A DNA stretch of 64,000 nucleotides from Hahella sp. HN01 (GCF_018986435.1 NZ_JAHMIN010000007.1:122439-186438), one strand, 5' to 3'; positions 1-9,773 are shown, counted from the first letter of the stretch. Numbers and translations are program-made. Notes: generated by a model not told the origin, from the sequence alone.

Positions 1-1
1 T

Positions 2-118
2 GGAGGGGATAACCCAGATTTGGTTATAGCTAGTGTTGTGGCGGAACAGCGGAAAAAAACGATCCCTGTTAATAAGGACCCAGCACAGATTGTATTTATT
101 GAAGTAGAGAAAAAGTAA
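2..118 (+). CDS. C-terminal end of an unidentified protein (partial)
   Basis: The frame starting at base 2 is open from the window edge to a TAA at 116-118, giving 38 residues that end in IEVEKK. The stop lies just upstream of cobQ on the same strand, so the gene could be co-transcribed with the cobalamin genes. The fragment is hydrophilic and holds no motif I recognise. I assign no function; the start lies outside the window. Confidence 0.5.
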   Translation, partial: GGDNPDLVIASVVAEQRKKTIPVNKDPAQIVFIEVEKK

Positions 119-156
119 TTCAATGCAAACGTTGAGTAGTGGTCAAGGAATGCGTT

Positions 157-1647
157 GTGGCTAATAAGACGCTTATGATCCAGGGGACCACTTCCGATGC
201 GGGCAAAAGCACGCTGGTCACCGCGATGTGTCGCAGTCTGCTGCGGCGTGGCGTGAATGTGGCGCCGTTCAAGCCGCAGAATATGGCGTTGAACAGCGCT
301 GTGACGATAGACGGCGGTGAGATTGGGCGGGCGCAGGCGGTGCAGGCGCAGGCCTGTGGCTTGCAGCCGCATACGGATATGAATCCGGTGCTGTTGAAGC
401 CCAATACGGATATTGGCGCGCAAGTTATTATCCATGGCAAGGCTCGCGCCAACATGGACGCAGTGGCCTATCACGACTACAAACGCACCGCCATGCAGGC
501 GGTATTGGAATCCTTTCAACGACTCTCTTCCGCTTACGATGCAGTTCTGGTGGAGGGCGCAGGCTCTCCGGCGGAGATTAACCTGCGCGATCGCGATATC
601 GCCAATATGGGGTTTGCGGAAGCAGTCGACTGCCCAGTCATCCTGATTGCGGATATTGATCGCGGGGGCGTGTTCGCTCATTTGGTCGGTACCTTGGCTT
701 TATTGAGCGAAAGCGAGCAGCGGCGGGTGCGCGGTTTTGTCATCAACCGTTTTCGCGGCGACATTGCTTTGCTTGAGCCCGGCCTGAAGTGGCTGGAGGA
801 ATATACCGGCAAGCCCGTGTTGGGGGTGCTGCCTTATCTGAACGGCCTGCATCTGGAAGCGGAAGACGCCTTGCCGCGAGACTCAATTGTAAAATCTGGC
901 GCGACGCTTAAAGTCATCGCGCCCGCCTTGCCCCGAATCAGTAATCACACTGACTTTGATCCACTGCGCTTACACCCGCAGGTGGACTTCCAGTTTATCG
1001 GACCAGGTCAGTCGCCGCCGTCAGCTGACCTCATTATCCTTCCTGGCTCCAAATCCGTACGCAATGACCTGCAGTGGCTGCGCGACAATGGCTGGGAAGA
1101 GGTTATTCGCAAGCATCTACGTTATGGCGGTCGAGTCATCGGTATTTGCGGCGGCTACCAAATGTTGGGACGTAGCATCGCCGACCCTCATGGTTTGGAA
1201 GGAGGCGCTGGAGAGAGCGTCGGCCTCGGATGGCTGGATATCGCCACCACGTTGGAGCCGGAAAAGCAATTGCGGCGAGTGGAAGGACATCTTTGGTTGG
1301 ATGACGCCTCGATTACCGGCTATGAGATTCATGCTGGAGTGACTCGCTGCGCAGCGTCGCAAACGTCGGCGGTGCGTCTTGAGGACGGGCGATTGGACGG
1401 CGTCGTCAGCGATGATAATCAGGTGCTGGGGCTGTATCTGCATGGACTGTTTGAAAGCTCTCAGGCATTGGCGGCGCTATTGCGCTGGGCTGGACTGAAC
1501 GAAGTGCAACACCTGGATTACGATGCTTTACGAGAAGCTGACATAAATCGCCTGGCGGATGTCGTGGATCAGTACTTAAACTGGGACGAAATCGCAGGGT
1601 TTCTACAGATTGAGCCAAACAGCGGCGACAGGGAGAGCAGGGCGTGA
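157..1647 (+). CDS. cobQ: Cobyric acid synthase CobQ
   Basis: Glutamine-dependent amidotransferase that amidates four carboxylates of adenosylcobyrinic acid a,c-diamide. Seen: an N-terminal dethiobiotin-synthetase-like ATP-binding domain beginning [12 protein letters not shown], and a C-terminal class I glutaminase domain with the nucleophile in [10 protein letters not shown] (Cys about residue 331) and the catalytic His in LYLHGLFES (about 429). Length is normal, near 496 residues. I prefer the GTG at 157, which has AAGGA about 7 bases upstream; an in-frame GTG at 139 has no clear ribosome binding site. The last codons overlap cobU by four bases (GTGA), which suggests translational coupling. 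Confidence 0.96.
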   Translation: MANKTLMIQGTTSDAGKSTLVTAMCRSLLRRGVNVAPFKPQNMALNSAVTIDGGEIGRAQAVQAQACGLQPHTDMNPVLLKPNTDIGAQVIIHGKARANMDAVAYHDYKRTAMQAVLESFQRLSSAYDAVLVEGAGSPAEINLRDRDIANMGFAEAVDCPVILIADIDRGGVFAHLVGTLALLSESEQRRVRGFVINRFRGDIALLEPGLKWLEEYTGKPVLGVLPYLNGLHLEAEDALPRDSIVKSGATLKVIAPALPRISNHTDFDPLRLHPQVDFQFIGPGQSPPSADLIILPGSKSVRNDLQWLRDNGWEEVIRKHLRYGGRVIGICGGYQMLGRSIADPHGLEGGAGESVGLGWLDIATTLEPEKQLRRVEGHLWLDDASITGYEIHAGVTRCAASQTSAVRLEDGRLDGVVSDDNQVLGLYLHGLFESSQALAALLRWAGLNEVQHLDYDALREADINRLADVVDQYLNWDEIAGFLQIEPNSGDRESRA

Positions 1648-2171
1648 GGACGTTGATTCTAGGCGGCGTGAAGTCAGGGAAGAGCGCATTGGCTGAGCAA
1701 TTGGCGATTTCCCAGGGGAAACCTGTCGTTTACATTGCTACGGCGACCGCCGGCGATGGCGAAATGGCCGCGAGGATCGCTCATCATCGCGCCCGCCGTC
1801 CTTCCGCCTGGGGGTTGATTGAAGCTCCTATCTATCTCGCTGACGCCATTCGTGACGCCATGCAGGAAGGAAGTCTCGTATTGGTGGACTGCCTGACGCT
1901 TTGGCTTACCAATCTTTTGATCACAGACTCCAAAGAACTTTTTGAACAGCAACGGCAGGCGTTGTTGGAGATTCTGTCCGACCTCGACGGCGACATCATC
2001 TTCGTCAGCAATGAAACCAATATGGGCGTTACGCCTTTAGGAGAGCTGACGCGTCGGTATTGCGACGAAGCCGGGCTCTTGCATCAGGCCCTCGCCGCCC
2101 TCTGTGATCGGGTTGTGCTGACCGTCGCAGGACTGCCTCATTGCTTGAAAGGTCGTTTGGAGCTTGCCTAA
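1644..2171 (+). CDS. cobU: Adenosylcobinamide kinase / adenosylcobinamide-phosphate guanylyltransferase
   Basis: Bifunctional cytoplasmic enzyme that phosphorylates adenosylcobinamide and transfers GMP to it, giving AdoCbi-GDP for nucleotide-loop assembly. The 175-residue protein opens with the P-loop GGVKSGKS (residues 7-14). It has the paired-His region IAHHRARRP and the family segment [18 protein letters not shown]. Size matches CobU/CobP. It starts with GTG inside the end of cobQ (overlap GTGA), so the two are probably translated together. A gap of 109 bases separates it from cobT. Confidence 0.96.
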   Translation: MRTLILGGVKSGKSALAEQLAISQGKPVVYIATATAGDGEMAARIAHHRARRPSAWGLIEAPIYLADAIRDAMQEGSLVLVDCLTLWLTNLLITDSKELFEQQRQALLEILSDLDGDIIFVSNETNMGVTPLGELTRRYCDEAGLLHQALAALCDRVVLTVAGLPHCLKGRLELA

Positions 2172-2193
2172 GTATACTGATTACTATTAAAAA

Positions 2194-2209
2194 TAAGGTC
2201 TGAACCTTA
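2194..2209. repeat. Short inverted repeat between cobU and cobT
   Basis: A perfect six-base inverted repeat, TAAGGT-CTGA-ACCTTA, lies in the 109-base gap between cobU and cobT. No T-run follows it, so it is not a convincing terminator. It could be an operator or a chance hairpin. I see no cobalamin riboswitch here. Confidence 0.3.
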
Positions 2210-2280
2210 GGTTGGGCCTGTTGATGTGTTAGCGCGTGGGTTTGGAAAACAACAATGACTGACTATTTGACGAGAAGAGG

Positions 2281-3333
2281 ATGAAAATGGAATTTATCAG
2301 ACGCTTGCGCGTTCCCCCGATAGACGACACGCTGGATGCGGCGTTGCACCAAAAAATCGATCAGAAAACCAAACCCCTGGGCGCATTGGGGCAACTGGAA
2401 AGGCTGGCGTTTCAGGTCGCCCGCATTCAGGGCACCATGACCCCCACTTTGAAGAATCCCCATATTCTGGTATTCGCCGGCGATCATGGCGTGGCGAAAT
2501 CCGGCGTCAGCGCGTATCCACAGGACGTCACCTGGCAGATGGTGCATAACTTCCTGCAGGGCGGGGCGGCGATTAACGTCTTTGCGCGTCAGCACAATAT
2601 CAACATGCGGGTGATCGACGCAGGCGTGAATCACGAATTTGAAGACCATCCGCAATTGGTGAAAGGGAAAATCGGCCCGGGGACGGAAAACTTTCTAGAG
2701 CAACCGGCTATGTCCGAGGAACTCTGTGAGAAGGCGTTGCGCCTGGGCGCGGCTCAAGTCGATGCGATTGCGGAAGAAGGCTGCAACGTCTTGGGCTTTG
2801 GTGAGATGGGCATCGGCAATACCTCTTCCGCTTCCATGCTGATGAGTTACCTTCTCGACGTCCCACTGGAGCACTGCGTGGGGCGCGGCACAGGACTGAG
2901 CGATGAGCAATTTGAGCGCAAGGTTAAATTATTGCAGCAGGCGGCGGATAAGTATCCTGACCTGAAAAACCCGATTGATATCCTGCAGACATTCGCCGGC
3001 TTTGAAATAGTCGCCATGGTCGGCGGCATATTGCGCGCGGCGCAAAACCGCATGCTGGTGCTGATAGACGGCTTTATCGCCACCGCAGCTTATCTGGCCG
3101 CTTATAAGCTGGCGCCGGCCATTGGCGAATATGCTATTTTCTGCCACCGCTCCATGGAGCAGGGGCATCAACATATGCTGGAAGCGCTTAAGGCGGACCC
3201 CATTCTGAAGATGGACTTGCGGCTGGGAGAAGGGACCGGCTGTGCGCTGGCGTATCCCTTGTTGCAGTCGTCTCTGAATTTCTTCAATGAAATGGCCAGC
3301 TTCGCGGACGCTGGCGTCAGTGAAAAAAGTTAG
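2281..3333 (+). CDS. cobT: Nicotinate-nucleotide--dimethylbenzimidazole phosphoribosyltransferase
   Basis: Makes alpha-ribazole 5'-phosphate from the lower-ligand base and nicotinate mononucleotide. The protein has about 350 residues, the family norm. It shows FAGDHGVAKSGVSAYP near residue 62, the glycine-rich GEMGIGNTSSAS region, and LGEGTGCAL, whose Glu is residue 317 counted from 2281. That matches the catalytic Glu known in Salmonella CobT. The purine-rich GAGAAGAGG directly abuts the ATG at 2281, so the in-frame ATG at 2287 is an equally good start. Downstream cobS follows after 12 bases. Confidence 0.96.
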   Translation: MKMEFIRRLRVPPIDDTLDAALHQKIDQKTKPLGALGQLERLAFQVARIQGTMTPTLKNPHILVFAGDHGVAKSGVSAYPQDVTWQMVHNFLQGGAAINVFARQHNINMRVIDAGVNHEFEDHPQLVKGKIGPGTENFLEQPAMSEELCEKALRLGAAQVDAIAEEGCNVLGFGEMGIGNTSSASMLMSYLLDVPLEHCVGRGTGLSDEQFERKVKLLQQAADKYPDLKNPIDILQTFAGFEIVAMVGGILRAAQNRMLVLIDGFIATAAYLAAYKLAPAIGEYAIFCHRSMEQGHQHMLEALKADPILKMDLRLGEGTGCALAYPLLQSSLNFFNEMASFADAGVSEKS

Positions 3334-3345
3334 CGGACTCGATTC

Positions 3346-4212
3346 GTGAGCGACTACGAGCGCGTTGACCAAAGATCCCGAACAATCATGGGCGGCGACG
3401 AAACCGTGAATGAAACCGAGGCGTCCGCAGCGCAGCGCTGGGCGGAGATCCTGCGTCGGCAATGGCACCTGCTGATGCTGTCCTTGCAGTTCTATACCCG
3501 TATCCCGGTGCGCTTACTGTATGACTTCAATGAAGCGGATCTGAATCAGGCCAGTCGCTATATCTCCCTGACTGGGTGGTTGGTCGCTCTTGCGGCCGCC
3601 TGCGCTTATTTGCTGGGCCTCTACTTCTATGGACCCTGGGGCGGAGCGGTGCTGGCTATTGCGGCAGGCGTTCTTATCACGGGCGCCTTTCATGAAGATG
3701 GACTGGCGGACGCCGCTGATGGATTCGGCGGCGGACACACGCCGGAGCGTATCCTGGAAATCATGAAGGACAGCCGGGTGGGAACCTATGGCGCGCTGGC
3801 GCTGGCGTTAAGTCTTTCTCTGAAAATAGTCATTCTGGCGCAGCTTACTCCAGACGCCGCCCTGTTATTGCTTTGGATATCCCATGCCTGCAGTCGCGCC
3901 GTGGCGATCAGTCTGATCGCGAGTCTGAACTACGTGCGCGCAGACCAGCTCAGCAAGGTCAAGCCGGTCGCTAAAGGCATCGCAACGAGAGACATTGCCA
4001 TTGCCGTAGTAATAGCGCTTGCGCCGCTGCTGTTGGCGGGCGTCAAAGCGCTGGCGTTGGCGGTTGTGGGCTTGTGGCTCCTGCGTCGCGCCAGTATTGG
4101 TTACTTGTCCCGTCGTTTGGGCGGCTACACCGGAGACTGTCTGGGCGCCGTGCAACAACTGGCGGAAATTGTTCTATTCCTGTTGCTGGGGGCGCTATGG
4201 AGCTCTATCTGA
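3346..4212 (+). CDS. cobS: Adenosylcobinamide-GDP ribazoletransferase (cobalamin synthase)
   Basis: Integral inner-membrane enzyme that joins AdoCbi-GDP and alpha-ribazole(-phosphate) to form adenosylcobalamin(-phosphate). The core starts at LLMLSLQFYTRIPV and contains the family signature GAFHEDGLADAADGFGGG followed by several hydrophobic segments and GGYTGDCLGAVQQ. The frame gives 288 residues from a GTG at 3346, about 30 more than usual. An ATG at 3388 or a GTG at 3406 may be the true start; none has a strong ribosome binding site. It overlaps cobC by 16 bases. Confidence 0.95.
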   Translation: MSDYERVDQRSRTIMGGDETVNETEASAAQRWAEILRRQWHLLMLSLQFYTRIPVRLLYDFNEADLNQASRYISLTGWLVALAAACAYLLGLYFYGPWGGAVLAIAAGVLITGAFHEDGLADAADGFGGGHTPERILEIMKDSRVGTYGALALALSLSLKIVILAQLTPDAALLLLWISHACSRAVAISLIASLNYVRADQLSKVKPVAKGIATRDIAIAVVIALAPLLLAGVKALALAVVGLWLLRRASIGYLSRRLGGYTGDCLGAVQQLAEIVLFLLLGALWSSI

Positions 4213-4751
4213 TCCGGCATACTCGGGTTGCGGTCCCGAAAGGAACGCTTTATGGCCAATCTGATGTCGCTCTGGCCGATACATTTGCGGAAGAAGCCGC
4301 CGCCATTCGCGAGCAATTACCGGCGGCCTGGGACCTGCTTTACAGCAGTCCACTGACCCGTTGTAAAACACTGGCGGACTGGTTGGGTCCTGCGCCGGAT
4401 TTTGACGACCTTCTGATGGAAATGAGTTTTGGCGACTGGGATGGCAAGCTGCTAACCGATTTGCCGCAAAAAGAAGCGCGGGACTGGGGCGACAACTGGC
4501 TGACTCAGCGCACTCCGGGTGGCGAAGGTTTTCCAGATCTGTATCGGAGAAGTGAACAATTTATTGAGCGCCTGGCGCGGGAAGCGAAGGGGAAAGTGGC
4601 GTTGGTGGTGGCGCATTCGGGCTTATTACGTTGTCTGTGTCTGCAGCTGCATCCCGAATATTGCCACTGGGACAAGTCGAAAACGTTCAGCATCCCTCTC
4701 GACTATGGCGGCGTGATTCACATCCCCACTCCGAATCTGCCTGAACGGTAA
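4197..4751 (+). CDS. cobC: Alpha-ribazole phosphatase (histidine phosphatase family)
   Basis: Removes the 5'-phosphate from alpha-ribazole phosphate or from adenosylcobalamin phosphate in the last steps of cobalamin assembly. The 184-residue protein begins MELYLIRHTRV, placing the catalytic His at residue 8 in the RHT motif of the phosphoglycerate-mutase-like superfamily. MSFGDWDG and VVAHSGLLRCL are further family motifs. I start at the ATG inside the end of cobS, because the longer frame would lie over cobS sequence. The gene closes the cob run and converges on the EAL gene with a one-base gap. Confidence 0.93.
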   Translation: MELYLIRHTRVAVPKGTLYGQSDVALADTFAEEAAAIREQLPAAWDLLYSSPLTRCKTLADWLGPAPDFDDLLMEMSFGDWDGKLLTDLPQKEARDWGDNWLTQRTPGGEGFPDLYRRSEQFIERLAREAKGKVALVVAHSGLLRCLCLQLHPEYCHWDKSKTFSIPLDYGGVIHIPTPNLPER

Positions 4752-4752
4752 G

Positions 4753-5961
4753 CTACTCTTTGCCTGCCTCGCGGCGCTTCAGCCAGGCCTCAAAATCCTC
4801 TGGGGCCATCGGTTGGGCGATATGAAACCCTTGAGCAATATCGCAGCCCAGTTTGGCGGCGTAATCCCAGTCATCCTGATTTTCCACTCCCTCCGCGACG
4901 ATACTCATGCCCAGTTGTTTGCCCAGGGCGGCGCTGGAGTCAAAAATGGCGCGCGCCGCTTGGTCGCGATTGGACCCGTGCACAAAGCTGCCGTCGATTT
5001 TGAGTTCGTCGAAGGGAATGCGCTGCAAGCGCTCCAATGAAGAATAGCCGGTACCGAAGTCGTCAATGGACAGCCCCAACCCTTTAAGCTTGATGCGAGT
5101 GAGCACCTCCAGCATGGTCACCATATCCTGTCCCACTTGGGTTTCCGTAATCTCAAGCGTGATTCTCGACGCCTCCACTTTATGGTGCTGGCAGTAGTGT
5201 TCCAGCAAGTGCGGCAGGTCCAGGATGGAAATAGAGGAAGAGGAAATGTTGATGGCAACTTGCAGATTGAGCTGCTTCTGCTTCCACTTCTGCATTTGAT
5301 CTATCGCCTGGGCGATCACCGCAGTGGTGAAATCACCGACAAGATTGCTTTCTTCCGCTAATGGCACAAACGCGCCGGGGCCCAGCAACCCATGTTGTGG
5401 GTGCTTCCAACGAGCGAGCGCTTCGACTCCGACGACGGCTTCCGTTTTCATATCCACCTGGGGTTGGTAATAAAGCGTGAGGTGGCCGTCGTTCAAGCCT
5501 TGGCGCAGCTCGCTGGTATTGAGCAGAGAGCCGCCGGAAACTGTGTTACGGGAGCGAAAATAAGACTGGTAATGGGTGAGATAGTAAGTGAGGGCGTCAA
5601 CGGTGACGGGCTTCTGCAACGACCCCAGCACATTCAGGTAGCGCGCTCGCGCCACATTCACGGCGGCTTTCAACACTTTGCTGTCCGCGCCGCTGAATAG
5701 CAGAACGCCGCCCTGGTATTCATGTTCTGCCAGATGGCGCAGCAGCTCGATACCGTCCATGCCGGGCATCAGTAGGTCGACCAGCAGGATATCGAAATGA
5801 GAGTCAGCGTCTTCCAATAAGGTCAGCGCTTCTTCTCCGCTCGCAACGCTCTCCACGCGCCCCAGATTAAGCCGCTGCAGCGTTTTGGTGATAATGCTGC
5901 GCATGAAGGCGTCGTCATCAATAATCAGGGCGTTCAGGTGACAAAACTGCTTTTCGCTCAT
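4753..5961 (-). CDS. Response regulator with receiver and EAL c-di-GMP phosphodiesterase domains
   Basis: Probable output protein of the adjacent kinase. An N-terminal receiver domain has the acidic cluster IDDD and the phosphoacceptor Asp in LLVDLLMPGMDG (about residue 62). A C-terminal EAL domain carries the catalytic set: Glu of VEALARW (about 180), Asn of INISSSS, EITE, DDFGTGYSS, the Lys of LKID and the Glu of VAEGVE. It is therefore probably an active c-di-GMP hydrolase. There is no GGDEF domain. The start is the ATG at 5961; an in-frame TTG three codons upstream is also open. It is the last gene of the FIST-kinase-EAL run. Confidence 0.9.
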   Translation of the reverse strand: MSEKQFCHLNALIIDDDAFMRSIITKTLQRLNLGRVESVASGEEALTLLEDADSHFDILLVDLLMPGMDGIELLRHLAEHEYQGGVLLFSGADSKVLKAAVNVARARYLNVLGSLQKPVTVDALTYYLTHYQSYFRSRNTVSGGSLLNTSELRQGLNDGHLTLYYQPQVDMKTEAVVGVEALARWKHPQHGLLGPGAFVPLAEESNLVGDFTTAVIAQAIDQMQKWKQKQLNLQVAINISSSSISILDLPHLLEHYCQHHKVEASRITLEITETQVGQDMVTMLEVLTRIKLKGLGLSIDDFGTGYSSLERLQRIPFDELKIDGSFVHGSNRDQAARAIFDSSAALGKQLGMSIVAEGVENQDDWDYAAKLGCDIAQGFHIAQPMAPEDFEAWLKRREAGKE

Positions 5962-6092
5962 AACAATCAATTCTTAACTCTTTTGATCTGTGTCGCCGAG
6001 GCTCGCTCCGTCAGTATCGGCCAAGCAGCCGCGATGTGGGGACGGAGCAGTCGGGGGCGACGGGGCTGCGTGACGGTTTGGCCGCAGTCAGC

Positions 6093-8585
6093 TCAACCTC
6101 CGTTATGGGCCAGCCAGTTTTGTAAATAATAGTCTACTTTTTCGAACTCTTGCTCAATCCCGCTGACTGCGAAGCGGATATCGCGCCAATTGGCGCCGCG
6201 CCCAGCCATTTCCGCTTTCTCACTCCATTCGCCCAAGGCTTCCGCACCGATGGCGCGGGAAGAGGATTTGAGGCGGTGTGCTTCGAAGGTTACGGCTTCG
6301 GGATTGTCCTGTTGGGCCGCAAGCAGCAGCGCCCTTAGGTTGGCGGCGGCGTCTTCCCGGTACTTGGTGAGAATTTCATGCTGGACGTCTATATCCGGCC
6401 CCACAGAGTCGCTCAAGACATTGAGGTCCACGGAGCCTTCCACCATTTCCGGGTGGTCCGCGGGGTTGAGCTTGCGGCGCTGATGCGGCAGCCATTTGGC
6501 CAGCGTCTCGTAGAGTTTGCGTATTTCCACGGGCTTGGAAAGATAGTCGTCCATGCCCGCGTGCAGACAGCGCTCCGCTTCGCCACGCAAGGCGTTGGCG
6601 GTAATCGCGATAATGGGGGTGCGCAGGCCTGCGCCTTCTTTTTCCCGGATCGCCGAGGTCAATTGAAAGCCGTCCATTTCCGGCATATGGCAATCGGTTA
6701 GCACCAGATCCACCTGACGCTGCTGCCATACCGCCAGCGCCTGGCAACCGTTCTCCACAATAATGCAGTCGAGGCCGAGTCGTTTCAGCTGCAGGCGGAT
6801 GACTTCCTGATTGGTGAGGTTGTCCTCCGCCACCAGTATGCTCACAGGGTGCAGGCCTGGGCGATTCGGCACGTCGAAACGGGGTATTTTGTCCGGGTCC
6901 TGAAAGTGTCTGACTGGTGGGCTGCAGCGTCCGGCAGCCGCTGCGGCGGCCATCACGAGATCGTTACGGCACAGCGGGTAGACGTAGACTTTGACAGAGT
7001 CAGGCGGCGGATTCAGTGATCGATAGCGTCGCGGCGTCAGGATGATAAAGCGCACGTCCTGCCCCCAGGGTTGTCCACGCAGCTTCAGCAAGGGAGAGAG
7101 ATCGCCGTCCTGCTCCGCGTAGGTCAGCAGAACGGGAGGCGTACGGTCCAGTTGCAGGGCTTTGGAGAGGTGCACGGACGCTTCTTTAATGTCCTGGCAG
7201 CTTTGCACCGTTGCGCCGAATTTCAGCAAGTAGCTGGTGATAGTCGCCCGAGTGAGCTCATCGCTTAAGACCACCAGTGTTTCGATGCCATCCAAAGTGG
7301 GAGGCGGTTCTATGCGAGCGCCTGGGGCGGCGGCCAGCGTTAGATTAAGCCGGAATTCCGTGCCCTGTTTTGGTTCGCTGGCGACTTCTATGGCCCCGCC
7401 CATTATCTCCGTTAAGCGTTTGCAAATGGACAAGCCCAGCCCAGTGCCGCCATAGCGACGAGTGGTGGAGCTTTCCCCTTGAGTGAAAGGGCTGAACAGC
7501 TTGTCCAGGGTGCCCCGGTCCATTCCGATGCCGTTGTCTTTGACGCTGATGCGGATGGAATAGAGCTGGCCTGCGCTGTGCAGAAGGTCGGCGCGCAAGG
7601 TGACGCACCCCTGCTGTCCGTTGGCGGTGTCGGTGAATTTGGTGGCGTTGCTGCACAGATTGAACAGAATCTGGCGCAGGCGCACTTCGTCGCCGATAAG
7701 CGCGTCGGGAATGTCCGGGTCCACGTAGCAATGCAGGTGCAGATTGCGTTTGTTGGCGCTGGCCGCCACTGTCTCCGCCACGCCTTCGATGATTTCCTCT
7801 ACGGACAGGGTGATGTTCTCCAGCTCCATGCGTCCGGCTTCTATTTTGGAGAAGTCGAGAATGTCGTTGAGAATATTCAGCAGGGAGAAAGCGGAGTCCC
7901 TTACTGTGCTGATCATCTTGGTTTGTTCGGCGCTGAGCTGCGAATGCGACAGCAGCTCCAGCATTCCCAGGATACCGTTCATCGGCGTGCGGATTTCATG
8001 GCTCATTGTCGCCAGAAACAAGCTTTTGGCCTCGTTAGCGCTTTCCGCCGCTTCTTTGGCGTCGAGCAGCTTGCGATTGGTTTCCGCCAGCTCAGCGGTG
8101 CGCGCATCTACGCGTTTTTCCAGGGCGGTATTCAGCGCCAGTATTTCGCCTTGGGCTTTAGTGACCGCTTCCACCTTGTTTTGCAGGCGTGCGTTGACCC
8201 GCTGGTAATCATCATGGGTCGTGGACAGATCGCGACTGGCGCGCTCCAGTTTCAACTGCAGTTCCTGGGATTCATCCAGCAGCGGAATGGTGTCGTCCAG
8301 CACCTTTAACATGGGAGTGAAGATTTGCGCCAGGTCATTGAACCAGTGATGAGGCGCCTGCAATAACCAGCAGCGTGGCCCCAGAGGTTGCAGATCAAAG
8401 GCGTCGCCGAAGCTGACTATCGCTCCCTGTAAGCGGTCGCTGCGATGGTCGACAATGGCGAGCACCTGCTCGGCATTATCGGTGACCACCACAACCGGCC
8501 CGGCCACCAGATCGCGTTTTTGCGGGTGGCGGAAGGTGAAGCCTGGCGGTGCAGGGTCGAGCGTACTGATTAACCTGGCTTTCAT
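6093..8585 (-). CDS. Hybrid sensor histidine kinase with receiver and HPt domains
   Basis: An 830-residue phosphorelay protein. In order: an N-terminal region of about 100 residues with no recognised sensor fold, a coiled coil (about 100-185), HisKA with the phospho-His in ATMSHEIRTP (His196), HATPase with NLCSNATKF and GTGLGLSICK, a degenerate receiver, a true receiver with ILVAEDN and Asp631 in LTDCHMPEMDG, and a C-terminal HPt with His770 in EAHRLKSSSRAIG. No membrane segment is seen, so it is probably cytoplasmic. It lies 33 bases after the FIST gene and upstream of the receiver-EAL gene, its likely phosphorelay partner. Confidence 0.93.
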   Translation of the reverse strand: MKARLISTLDPAPPGFTFRHPQKRDLVAGPVVVVTDNAEQVLAIVDHRSDRLQGAIVSFGDAFDLQPLGPRCWLLQAPHHWFNDLAQIFTPMLKVLDDTIPLLDESQELQLKLERASRDLSTTHDDYQRVNARLQNKVEAVTKAQGEILALNTALEKRVDARTAELAETNRKLLDAKEAAESANEAKSLFLATMSHEIRTPMNGILGMLELLSHSQLSAEQTKMISTVRDSAFSLLNILNDILDFSKIEAGRMELENITLSVEEIIEGVAETVAASANKRNLHLHCYVDPDIPDALIGDEVRLRQILFNLCSNATKFTDTANGQQGCVTLRADLLHSAGQLYSIRISVKDNGIGMDRGTLDKLFSPFTQGESSTTRRYGGTGLGLSICKRLTEIMGGAIEVASEPKQGTEFRLNLTLAAAPGARIEPPPTLDGIETLVVLSDELTRATITSYLLKFGATVQSCQDIKEASVHLSKALQLDRTPPVLLTYAEQDGDLSPLLKLRGQPWGQDVRFIILTPRRYRSLNPPPDSVKVYVYPLCRNDLVMAAAAAAGRCSPPVRHFQDPDKIPRFDVPNRPGLHPVSILVAEDNLTNQEVIRLQLKRLGLDCIIVENGCQALAVWQQRQVDLVLTDCHMPEMDGFQLTSAIREKEGAGLRTPIIAITANALRGEAERCLHAGMDDYLSKPVEIRKLYETLAKWLPHQRRKLNPADHPEMVEGSVDLNVLSDSVGPDIDVQHEILTKYREDAAANLRALLLAAQQDNPEAVTFEAHRLKSSSRAIGAEALGEWSEKAEMAGRGANWRDIRFAVSGIEQEFEKVDYYLQNWLAHNGG

Positions 8586-8618
8586 TTATTATCAATGCCC
8601 TACGGAAGCGCGAACGGG

Positions 8619-9773
8619 TTATTCGGATATTAACAGAAGTACATAGGTCATGTTGTGGAACAAGTTTCTTGAATAACCCTTCGCGGTCTTGAGCGGACCG
8701 ATCTCCCCAAATGACGGAAACCCTGCGATAGGCAGGGCGCTGCCAAAGTGCTCCGCCAAGGCGCGGATTTCATGTTCGATCTCATGCCCCAATAGCCATT
8801 TACGGCCCACGCAGCTGACAATAAGCGCAGCGACAGGTTTCACGCCGCGTTTACGCGCCTTTTCGGCGATGCTGTATACCTCGCTGATAATGGTTTCCGG
8901 TTGCGCCAAACATACTTGTACCGTCTTGCCCTGTTCTATGCCGCCATAGAGCCCCAGGAAACGCTCGGAAACGGAAAAGTCCGGCACGATGGATCGTAGT
9001 CGGGTGATATCCGGTTCGTCAGAATCAATAATCGACAGGGAGGTGATGCCACGGTCCGATTGTAGTACCGGCTTGCCGGTTTCCCGTTCGATAAAATCCA
9101 TGGCGTCGGTGCCGTCGATGGAGAAAATCGTGGCGCCTTCCGCTTTGTCGATGATTCCCGGTTGGCCGACAGCATTCAGGGTGTTGCCGATGGAGATATC
9201 AAAATGCAGCTCGCCGGACGCCGTCATGACAACGACCGCGTCGGAAAGGGCGCGACGGTTGGCGTACAGGGTGCAACTGGCCATCTTGTTGTCGTCGGCG
9301 GCGAAGCCTCCGACAATGGGAATGTCCGTCTCGAACTCCAGCACTTTTTCAATCTGCGAGGCGTCGGCGCGAAAATCCGACACCATAAACATGCATGTTG
9401 GTTTGTCGTCGCCACAGGCTTGCAGCGCGTCGGACAGGGCGGTGCGCGCGGTCTGCGCGGGTTGCTCGCCGACGCCCAATGCATGGGAGGCGCGCCACCT
9501 GACCAGGCCTTCCGAGTTGAGCGCCAGCGCGCAGGCTCCGATGTCCCGCGGCCCTTCGCTTTCAAAGAATCCGTCTCCGGTGCTGCCTATAATCACCAGG
9601 TCATCATTGCCGATACTGTCGTACAGCCCTTCGACAAGTTCTTGCGGGTTTTCATAGTGAACGGTGGAGAATAAGAAGATGACTTCAGGGTTTATGGCGG
9701 CAAGCACGTCGCCCATCATGGTCCCCGCCCGATATGGATCGGCGGCGTTCGTGGAAGTGGAGCAGGCTTTCAT
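8619..9773 (-). CDS. FIST-domain sensory protein
   Basis: FIST domains are predicted small-ligand (possibly amino-acid) sensors found with kinases and cyclic-di-GMP proteins. The 384-residue protein shows the FIST_N pattern (IFLFSTVHYENPQELVEGL, then IGSTGDGFF) and a FIST_C half with IASCVGRKWLLG-like and IAGFPSFGEIGP-type sequence near residues 320-370. No signal peptide or membrane helix is seen. As the first gene of the minus-strand run with the hybrid kinase and receiver-EAL gene, it probably supplies the input that the soluble kinase lacks. Confidence 0.87.
   Translation of the reverse strand: MKACSTSTNAADPYRAGTMMGDVLAAINPEVIFLFSTVHYENPQELVEGLYDSIGNDDLVIIGSTGDGFFESEGPRDIGACALALNSEGLVRWRASHALGVGEQPAQTARTALSDALQACGDDKPTCMFMVSDFRADASQIEKVLEFETDIPIVGGFAADDNKMASCTLYANRRALSDAVVVMTASGELHFDISIGNTLNAVGQPGIIDKAEGATIFSIDGTDAMDFIERETGKPVLQSDRGITSLSIIDSDEPDITRLRSIVPDFSVSERFLGLYGGIEQGKTVQVCLAQPETIISEVYSIAEKARKRGVKPVAALIVSCVGRKWLLGHEIEHEIRALAEHFGSALPIAGFPSFGEIGPLKTAKGYSRNLFHNMTYVLLLISE

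Noticed and set aside
1..160. Cobalamin riboswitch before the cob genes
   Set aside because: Only a coding tail and 38 bases separate the window edge from cobQ; no B12-box-like sequence was seen there or before cobT.
7479..8309. 276-codon plus-strand frame opposite the histidine kinase
   Set aside because: The kinase domains are clear on the minus strand; this is a shadow frame.
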